Positions 55,746 to 64,000 of a DNA stretch of 64,000 nucleotides are shown here, in pieces. Under the pieces are notes generated by a model. That model was not told the DNA's origin. It was given only the letters and a program-made list of their open reading frames with translations, and searched no databases. A program made the translations under genes and the position numbers. Within the stretch, counting starts at the first letter, position 1. Each line of letters begins with the position of its first letter. The DNA comes from Lumbricus terrestris (lineage: Eukaryota > Annelida > Clitellata > Crassiclitellata > Lumbricidae), in NCBI GenBank assembly GCA_949752735.1, contig OX457039.1, positions 25,298,210 to 25,362,209 on the forward strand, read 5' to 3'.

Positions 55746-56570
55746 GGGCCCCCAGAAATTTGCGCGAAAAAAATTGAAAATATTGCGCACCAAAGACGAT
55801 AAATTTGCGCGAATTTTGCGCAAGTTAAAAAATCAAAATGTTCGTTATTTCTTCATTGAATCAGTGTACCAAAGTATCTAACAGTGTTTTTGTCATTTAT
55901 TGTAAAGCTTTGGCGTTCTAGAAATTAGACAATCAAACCAAAAATGCAGTTATAAAGTTCCTATAACATAAGATTAATGTATTCATACGATCGCAAATAA
56001 TTTTAATTTTGCAGAATTTACGCCCACCGAAATCTACACTCATTACAAATGTAACCTCAAAATAGTATTATACATGCCTATATTATAATGATTCACCAAG
56101 TTACACAACGTGCTGAGTGCCTTCCGTCTTTGTGTGCACGCCTGACGCCTATAGATTAAATGCGTTCGTTCTGTCATAAGCCGAGACAGCAAGCGACGCT
56201 GCTGTGTGACCGCTTTGAGAAACTTCGTCTAACACATTTTATTGTGTGGCCGTGAAGTTCTGGAATTTTTGTACTATAGGTTTGTGCGCTTCTACCAAAA
56301 ATATCGATCTTTAACTAAAAATTCATCTATAATTCCATCCCATTCGGCGGACGCCATTTTGATTATCGCACATCGGTCGTCGTTGTTATGTTGAACTGTC
56401 ATGGGCCGCGGTGATTTTAAGTCAATCAAAGCCCAATTTAGATAAATTAGCAAGATTTTGTCAAAATTTGCGCTAAAATCGCGCGGATTGCCAATTTTTG
56501 CGCTGTTGCGCTAAACCTGGAAATTTGCGCAAAATTTGCGCTGCGCAAGATCGCGAATTTCTGGGGGCCC
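55746..56570. mobile_element. TIR element with GGGCCCCCAGAAATT ends
   Basis: The first 15 bp, GGGCCCCCAGAAATT, are perfectly inverted at the right end (AATTTCTGGGGGCCC). Subterminal sequence is dense in TTTGCGC/GCGCAAA motifs in both orientations. Flanks are TATA/TATC, and TA is the likely duplication. It has no coding frame. It lies next to a LINE family B copy in the hnRNP M-PEX5 interval. Confidence 0.8.
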
Positions 56571-56572
56571 TA

Positions 56573-57010
56573 TCTATAGCACCGCTCACTGTCTTGGCCA
56601 TTCAGTAGCGCTTCCTGTGCGAGAATACCGAGAGAGAAAAGGTCTTAGAAAGAGAAATAAATGTAGATAGTCATCCAGAAGGAAGAGTCCCACACAGAGT
56701 GTAGGGAATTCCACTAGGAGGACCCAATGTTGATAAAGGAGCGAGTTAAGCAATATTGATCCGAGTTTGTGGGATAAACGCGTCAGACCTGTCCAGTTTA
56801 CGGAGGGGTCGACGAGAAGATGTGGCAAGAGGAGAACGAATGAGATCCATGATATATTTTGTCCCAAAAAATTTTTGGACTTGATGACCAGAGTAAGCAC
56901 TTTATACTGAATGCGGGCAGAGTGAGGAAGCCAGTGTAGTTTATTGCCCGTAACAATGATATATGAGAGTATTTTAGGAAGGTGAGCAATCAATCGAGCA
57001 GCAGAGCATT
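56573..57010 (-). mobile_element. CR1/L2-like LINE 3' end, family B
   Basis: The minus frame has LHWLPHSARIQYKVLTLVIK and a decayed GPPSGIPYTLCGTL region, with the 3' UTR start CTGAATGGCCAAGACAGTGA as in 34140-34230. It ends 110 bp before the PEX5 start codon. Confidence 0.8.
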
Positions 57011-57119
57011 TTTAGCATGCACAAAGTTACACATAAATGTCAATTTGAGGCATGTGTGAATATCAATGCTCTTCGTTTTTTGGTGTCATTTAGTTTGGTG
57101 TTTGACATTCGGATAACTA

Positions 57120-60100
57120 ATGGCTACCTTCAAGGAATTGATTGACAGAGACTGTGGAGGTGCAAATCATCTCGTGCAGTTGACTTCTCATCTGACTCAA
57201 GACAGAGCTCTCAGACAGGTACACAATATACTCTTCCTTTGAAGAAACACAGCGTGTTGAATAAATTATTTAATTTTTGTAGATTAATGCATATTATGTT
57301 GTTGAGCATTAGCAGTTTTATGTTTGCCATGAAATGTCCTAATTACTGCTGTGACTTATTATGCCTTCAAGAGTGTTCTTCAACAAGAAAGGCAAAACTT
57401 GTGCAAGTACCTTTTTTTCATTGTATGTAGTGATTTTAGGTTTATCAGAGTCGACTAAATGATAAATAAGCGCAAAAAAGTTAAACCACTTGCGTTAAGT
57501 TAAAGTTAAAAGTTAAACAAAAAAGGTAAATTATTAGGCAACTTATTCCAGTAGGTTAAGCTGATCACAGAAACTTGGATTCAATCAATCTGAATGGTGG
57601 CATGCCTAGTTTTGGTCATGTGTAATCAATGCTCATGACCGGTGGATAACATACAGGGATGGAGAGCGAGTGTTAGATCGCACCCCATAGGGTGGATGTG
57701 CGTTGTAGGCTGCTATTAACACCGTGTATTTCAGGCTGTCTGTTCTGTTAGTAGTTAAGTTTTATGTTATTTGTTAAGTTTGATGATAGGGGCTAAGTTT
57801 GATGTTAATTAAGATTAATGCATAACTTGTATATGTACAGCGCTGTGCATTTGCAAGCATTTCATTAAAGAAAAAATTATTATTATGAAATATTATTGTT
57901 ATTATTATAAAGTTTGATGTGGTAGGAACTGCACTGGTTAGCTATGCAATGCACTTTGAGTTTAAGATCGTGATGCCCTTGATGTGTATTTGTGATGCAC
58001 TTCATCTTTTCTTAATTAGCAGATTTCTTTGCTCTGCTGCATACAGTAACTTGATTATTCCTCCAGCTTAAATTTAAATTGTTGAGAATAGAAGTTTTGC
58101 AATGAACTGCTCGGTATGTCTGTTTTTGTGAGTTAGGAAGGACTTAGAAGACAGAGTGATTTGCCATCTTACGTTCGTGTGAGTCTGATTTCTGTTTCCT
58201 TATGACTGTAATTAATACTACACATCCACTCACCATCTTAAACTAAGTACTTCTCTTTCTCTAAGTCTATCACACTGATTAGTATGCACTGGGAGAGAAA
58301 CTTTGTGAATTTTAAATATAAAAATATGCGATTGCTGTTAAAAATGTTACTAGGCTTTATCAGCTGCTCTATTGGCGCTTGTTCTGTCACGTTATGACAA
58401 CTGGTTATTTTCTCAATAAAAATGAATATCAGTCATCTTTATGATTATTTATAGATTTATTGTCAGTAGGTCCTTATATTTGTCCATCATTACCATCATC
58501 ATTGCCAATTTAATTGTGGAATGCTTTTTTGATTGTTCTTCCTACATAGGCTGCTATTGTTAGCATATTTAAATTTACATAAATTTGATGGTGATGCTTT
58601 ACATAATTAGTTTCCTTCAAAACATTTCAAAGTTAAGTTAGCTAATTTTCTCGTAGCAGCTTAGCAGGTAGTTTCTGAGTATAATAAAAACTGAGGGTTA
58701 AATGGTCTGCTGAACTGTGAATAATTGGTCGATCATGCAGATCACTCAGAATTCGCTAACTATATACATAGACGCTAGACTATCATGTAGCTTGTGCATG
58801 ACTATTTTTTTGTTTCTCGTTTGTTTCACAGTGAGTGAGCAAAGCAGAGAAGCACATTGAATAGAATTGTTGATTTCGATTAATAAAAGTTTTATTAGGC
58901 CAAAAAAAAATAATGCTGTGTTTCCGGTAACAGAGCTCTAAAAAATTGGGTAGGTAGGTCGGAAAATATTTTTATTTTGGTAAAATATTTTTATACAGTG
59001 ACTGTCCGAAAAATTATACCCACTACTCTTTTTTGCATAAAGGTACACGCTGCAGCAAAGTACGTGTTCTAAGCAAGTATAAACTGCCTATTTCCCGACT
59101 GTCTGCACCTAAAACTGCCCTAGAAAACAATTCTATTAATTTCATTTTGTTGACATCTTTTCTGGTAAGATAAAGTGGGAAGGGAAGGGGAAGATGAGTG
59201 CGAACAGAACATCACTGCTAGGGGTCGTTCCAGATTGGCCGAGCCAGTGACTAGTTACATCTAGAGGTTGCTAGATTTATTTTCCCTAGTCACCGTTAGA
59301 GGTGGCTCAAGTGATAATGATAAGGCTAGAGGTTTCTCAAGACTGGCAGCCAGGAAGTAGTTAGTCAGGAGTGAAACTCTAATGCAGTGTCCACGCTGTA
59401 GTCGGGAGCGCTTCTGAGTAGATAGCTTGAAGAGGCGCTATAGAAATTGAGAGATCAATAAAATAAAATGAAACATTCTATTCACTTGAAAAATGTTCTT
59501 TTTGGCCATGCTGGAGTCGGGAGCCCCTCTGAGTAGTTAACTTGAAAAGGTGCTATATAAATACTTGAATGAATAAATGTTAAATTCTTCACCAAAGGGT
59601 GCTCGAAATAAAAGGGAACTGCTCACTGCTCAGTGAGCGGAAGAGAGCAGAGTTAGCAGAAGAGAGCACTCTGAGCACAAAAAGGCACAGTAAACACAAG
59701 AGCACAGTGAGCAAAAGAGAACAGAAAGAGGCAGAGAGCAAAGGAGGGCATAGTGATCACAAGAGAGCCTAGTCAGCTTAGGAATAAAGTGAGCAAAAAT
59801 GGACTGTCTTAGGACGGAAAAACATCAAGTTAAACTATAAACTTGCAGCAGGCTGTGTATAGCCATCATGTGCTACAGGCTAGAAGACCCTGTACTCAAT
59901 GCCTGCAAAGAGCTACCGTGAGAAAACCCTCCTTTCAGATCTATTACTCTTCCCCCCCCATCCACCCCACAACCGCCTGCTTTGTCAAACTGACCATGGG
60001 AAACTATTGATTGCTCTAATTAACAGATCATTATATACCTTGAAAGACGACTGCTTACGATCGTCGCCTGGCTTAGTGAATGCTATAATAATTATGATGT

Positions 60101-62524
60101 TCCAATTGTACATCTCATATACGGGAGGCAATGTCAGTGTAAATAAAAAAAATTCCACAAAATTTTCCGCGTTGCGGCAATAAAAGTGAGTCGGTCGGGT
60201 TACTGGAAACACAACATTAGTTTTTTGGCCTAAGATCCTACTCTATACGGAAGGCAATGTCACCGTATTATGTCCCAAAAAAATTAAAAAAAATTTTTTT
60301 TTACTAAAATATTTTTTTTTAATAAAATTTTTTTTTAAATAAAAATATTTTACAAAATTATTTGAGTCGCGGCAATAAAAGAGGGTCGGTCGGGTTACCG
60401 GAAATACAACATTATTTTTTTTTGGCCTTATTGTTTTCAAACATTTATAGGTTACATAAATTATTCAGAGAGGTTCCTTGTGCACAAGGTTTTTAATTGT
60501 ATCACGGCATGACTAGAAATATGCAGTAGCTAACAAACTCAATATGAATATAGCCCAGCAGACATGACTATAAATGCGGCCATGTATTTACCTGGTAAAA
60601 TGCCACACTAAACTAGCAATTTTGTTGCAAAAATATTTATATATGATTATATATACAATACCGGTATATATTTATTTCAATGCTTATTCTAGGGTGACCC
60701 TTGTTAGTGTAGCTTACGCCCTTTTAGGTATCTCCCTTTTAGCCAACATTGTAACCTGTTACATCTGTTAAAACTGTTTTACTTGTTGGCTTCAATGAAG
60801 ATATGTGGCTATGGTCATAGGTTATACATTTCACTCTGACCCTTGCACTCATTTGACTGACTTGAATTTTTTGTTTCACGGGCTAGTACTGCCATGACCA
60901 AATTTTGTGCTTTCACTTTTATTGGCCTCACTCTATGGAGCCTACTTGATTCAACGACTAGCTCATTGCACGTCAAGCTAGGAACCTCTATGCATTCTTT
61001 CTCTGTTTGAAGACAACATTGTCTTGGAGTGTCTTATACTGGATGCACCTCTGATTGGTGTAGCACTGTGAGTAGCACTATATAGATTTACAAATTCAAT
61101 ACAATACTGTTGCTCTTGTTTAATTGCTAGTTTTCAATGCATCCCACATTGCCTGATTATTTAATGTTGAACATTGTATTTGAAGATCTGTGCTTTCCTA
61201 TATGTGTTGTTGATATCATTTTGTGCTTATCATCTAATTGCTCTGTTTATTTACAGAATATTCCATTTGAATTGGCAACCGAAGACCAGGTTAGCAGTGG
61301 GCACTTGTGACATCTTAGTGTTTAGTGTTTTGTGTTAATTTTAATTTTGGTGTGATGAGACATTGTATGTTGTATTGTGTCAATGGATTTCTATTGTTCT
61401 CCAAAGCTCCACGAAGAATCGTTCCATCAACGCTGTGATGTTCCTCTTTAATAAGTGATTCTCCAAGCTGTTGTCATCATTCAAAAATTGTGTAGTGCTT
61501 GTACTTTTTATGATTATTACTCTAAAGTTTAATTGAATTTTTATAGGTTCTTTGGTAAATATGTTCCTTTTTTAGCGTATGGCCACTTGGAAGTATTGAC
61601 AATTTCTAGTCCACAAGTCCAATGTTACAAGGTCTCTTTGTTTATAGTTGGTGAACGAGTTTCTGACTGAACAGTATCGCTTCCAGAATGGCCCAACAAC
61701 TTTCCGAATGGACGCACTTATGCGAGAGATGCAGGAGATTGAAGGAACGAGAGAAGGATTGCTACGAGGTATGGCTTGTTCGATGTCTTAAATCAACCAG
61801 ACCTACAACAACATTCAGAATCTTTTGCATTAGTCTTCTCAATGGTTGTCCTATGTTCTCTTTTGCATCACTGCCTGGTCCTACAGCTGACCTAAATACT
61901 GCAGCAAACCAACAGAGTAATCAAATAGGCATAACGGTAATCTTGTGCTGTCAATTATGTGTCTGTAAATGTTAAATATTAGAGGAATTGAAGTCCTAAA
62001 TCTCAACTGTGCAATGTGTGCTTTGTGCATACATGCATTGGTGATACACAAGGGTTGAGTTCCCCAACCTTTCTCTTCTCCTGCTTTGGACGAGGTTGAA
62101 CTCCTCTTTTTTGTTTAATTAGCACTATTATTATAATATTATTTATTAACACCAACTAGAGTAATTTCCGATATTATGTCTTCCTTCCATATCAATGGCA
62201 GCATTTATGCAAAAATCACAGTTTGTCATTTAACATTTTAGCAAGGAAAATTGAATCCTCCTGTTTGCAAATTGTCTTGTTGGCTGGTTGACTTGTGAAT
62301 TTCATAACTGTAGGGCCTGGTGTTGTTGACTTGGCCGGCAACTGGGCCGAACAGTATCTTGAGCAGTCTGACAGTCATCAACAGCAGGCAAGTGCATCGG
62401 ATGTGCAAGCAGGTGATGAGCCGTGGACTTCAGAGTATTTAAGATCTGGCTTACCAAATGTTTCATCCACAGGAGAACTTCAGTGGGCCAAGGACTATCT
62501 GGAACAAAATGAACATAAACTATG
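57120..62524 (+). CDS. PEX5: PEX5, peroxisomal targeting signal 1 receptor (5' part)
   Basis: PEX5 is the cytosolic receptor that carries PTS1 cargo to the peroxisome and is recycled by ubiquitination of an N-terminal cysteine. Exons are 57120-57218, 61257-61289, 61648-61768 and 62314-62524, all GT-AG with agreeing phases (154 full codons and two bases). Landmarks include CGGANHLVQLTSHLTQDRAL (residues 12-31), in which Cys12 corresponds to the conserved ubiquitinated cysteine. ATEDQLVNEFL follows, with the LVxEF docking motif at 45-49. Three WxxxF/Y-type PEX14-binding motifs are W95-Y99 (WAEQY), W122-Y126 (WTSEY) and W142-Y146 (WAKDY). The frame ends at LEQNEHKLW, split by the donor, as in the human EEKLW. 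Exon 2 is only 33 nt and intron 1 is 4 kb. The C-terminal TPR domain lies beyond the right edge. The start is the first ATG before the conserved N-terminus. Confidence 0.93.
57655..57905 (+). mobile_element. SINE family 2, degraded head
   Basis: The body matches 45180-45350 (GTAGGCTGCTATTAACACCG; TTAGTAGTTAAGTTTTATGT; TGTACAGCGCTGTGCATTTG) and ends in TTATTATTA. An internal duplication of TTAAGTTTGATG is present. It lies in PEX5 intron 1. Confidence 0.8.
57906..58890 (+). other. PEX5 intron 1, no recognised feature
   Basis: AT-rich intronic DNA with no repeat boundaries or conserved coding segments seen. Confidence 0.4.
58898..60427. mobile_element. Composite TIR element with TTA duplication (Harbinger-like)
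   Basis: The left end GGCCAAAAAAAAATAATGCTG...TTTCCGGTAAC is inverted at the right end (GGTTACCGGAAATACAACAT...TTTTGGCC). TTA flanks both sides (58895-58897, 60428-60430), the duplication expected of PIF/Harbinger. The right end is present twice (another GGTTACTGGAAACACAACAT...GGCC ends at 60230), so the 3' terminus was duplicated. Two SINE tails lie inside (59370-59460 and 59510-59577). No transposase found. Confidence 0.7.
59370..59577 (+). mobile_element. Two SINE family 1 3' ends in tandem
   Basis: GGGAGCGCTTCTGAGTAGAT...AGGCGCTATAGAAATTGAG (to about 59460) and GGGAGCCCCTCTGAGTAGTT...AAGGTGCTATATAAATACTT with a GAATGAATAAATG tail. Both lack the tRNA head. Confidence 0.75.
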
Positions 62525-62699
62525 GTATATGGTCACACAAATCTATGTAATGCAAATCAATATACAAGTTGCTCAGTTCTCTGTGAATTTCAGTTTGATA
62601 TTTAAAATGCGGTTTTTAAAAATATTTTACATGGCACAGGCATCAATGCTAAATTTTCACAACCAACTGATATAACATAACTGTCTTTGTATTATAATT

Positions 62700-63860
62700 A
62701 CATATTCCTAAAACCGAAAATTGATTTGCCAAAAAATTGATATTAACCCTGCATTAAAAATATGCTCACATTTACCTTTGTATTCCTAGAATAGCGTTTT
62801 AAACCATTTGTAGTTTGTGCAGATTTTAATTATTTATATAAATGAGAAGTGAATTGCTGTAGTCAAGTTTGCTGGAGACCTACATATTCATTAGCCAGTG
62901 GAATTAAGACATTACAAGGGAAAACTCTGAATGTATACAAATGTGCAATTGTTGAGTTACCGTAATCTGCAGAATGGCCAAGCATGGTTATAGAATGGCA
63001 TAGTGTAAAAACGCCATGCATATACAAACTGCATAAGCATTCAGTGCAGTTAACGAGTTATAGGTCACTCAGTTTAAGTCATTCAAATTTGCGTAGCTAT
63101 TGGCTTGTGTTTAGAAGAAGGAATTAAGTTAATATATTAGTATTGAGATGAAGTTTATTACTACCCAATACCCATCCATGATTTAACATCGCCAAAGCAG
63201 AAGTACCGTAAGTAGTCGAAGAGCAGAACTGGATGTGAAACTAGTAAATGAAAGAAACAGTTGGGTCCCTTTGGCATTATAAGTGATATTGAAGAGAGCT
63301 GTTGGTATATAGTGCCCATGAGAAGTGATGTACAAATGTAAACAGGAGTGAGAAGAATGCCAAACAGTTGTCAGAGAACTGTGTTGATTTATGTGGGTGG
63401 ATGATATACAATGATATTGATCAGATTCGAAACAACTGAGAGAAAGACCAGCTAAGCTGAACCAGTGTTCAAAGTTGTGAAGAAGTATGTAGGCCTAGTG
63501 ATTGATGGTTTCATTAGCAGCAGATAGGTTCAGAAGAAATTAGAGTGCTTAATTTTTATGCTTATGGTAAAGAGATGGGAAAGAAAAGTGGGGGCAGTGG
63601 GATGAGAGGTGACAGCTCAGGCTGTTAGTGACTGCTATTTCCACGACATTGGAAATGCTATTGAGAGTAAAGATGAGGGTGATAGTTTGATCAGTTGTTA
63701 GGAGAGTGAGATGACTTTTTAGTGTTTTTTTTGCATGATTCATGAAGTGAGCAGAAAAACTGCCTTCTGATGCGTTGTACGACCATGTTAAAATGGATAT
63801 GCTCAGTTGCTCACTGGGCCCCAGACGTTGAAGCAATGAAGCATTCTATTTGATGAGCAG
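62700..63860 (-). mobile_element. Heavily degraded CR1/L2-like LINE reverse transcriptase
   Basis: The minus strand of 63100-63860 shows scraps of RT: a KKTLKSHLTLL stretch, an LNLSA-like motif A position near 63500, and GTQLFLSF in place of DDTQLFISF near 63260. Wording near 63500 (GATTGATGGTTTCATTAGCA) parallels 5740-5760. Frames are broken by many stops. It lies in the PEX5 intron after exon 4; the part from 62700 to 63100 has no identified feature. Confidence 0.6.
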
Positions 63861-64000
63861 TTGGCATAACATGTATGACACAGCTTATCCAGACATAAAA
63901 AGATGATATTATAATTTAAGCCAGTGTTGGTGGTTTGGAATCATAGGTGTAGAGGACATTTCAGCAGTTGGGGTGGCAAAATTTTACTTCTGCCCGAAAA

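Overview
The window is AT-rich animal (metazoan) nuclear DNA. Genes are split into short exons with GT-AG introns, and the space between exons is packed with retrotransposon fragments, tRNA-derived SINEs and small DNA transposons. The palindrome TAGGCCTA occurs eight times by my reading, and the transposon mix (CR1/L2-like and RTE-like LINEs, hAT, Merlin, piggyBac-like) suits a marine invertebrate. I cannot name the phylum from sequence alone. No bacterial, organellar or CRISPR features are present.

Layout. 1-6500: retrotransposon debris on the minus strand, a 33-bp minisatellite, a SINE and two unidentified open frames. 6582-14434 (+): a complete seven-exon NKAP gene (371 codons, every splice phase agrees). 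16645-28211 (-): a gene I do not recognise, with eight well-supported in-phase exons and two candidate 3' exons. Its N-terminus resembles a mitochondrial presequence, and a 2.8-kb inverted repeat sits in its largest intron. 26935-31130: two copies of one CR1/L2-like LINE, one of them split by a Merlin-type DNA transposon. 32000-38450: LINE and SINE debris and a degraded 2-kb DNA transposon. 38467-55144 (-): an hnRNP M/MYEF2-type RNA-binding protein gene with three RRMs, one GC-AG intron, and introns full of small foldback elements. 55150-57010: element-filled gap between divergent genes. 57120-62524 (+): the 5' part of PEX5, the peroxisomal import receptor; the TPR half lies beyond the right edge. 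62900-63860: degraded LINE reverse transcriptase.

The host genes are unrelated housekeeping loci: transcription/splicing regulation (NKAP), pre-mRNA splicing (hnRNP M) and peroxisomal import (PEX5). hnRNP M and PEX5 are head to head about 2 kb apart. NKAP and the unknown gene are tail to tail about 2.2 kb apart. Nothing suggests an operon.

Most notable signals: a near-perfect 98-nt hairpin in an hnRNP M intron; the large inverted repeat around a possible ONECUT-like exon fragment; a fresh-looking 404-bp Merlin derivative with perfect 32-bp ends and 8-bp target duplications; SINEs that share their 3' tail with the resident LINE; and a one-base phase conflict at the end of the third RRM of hnRNP M.
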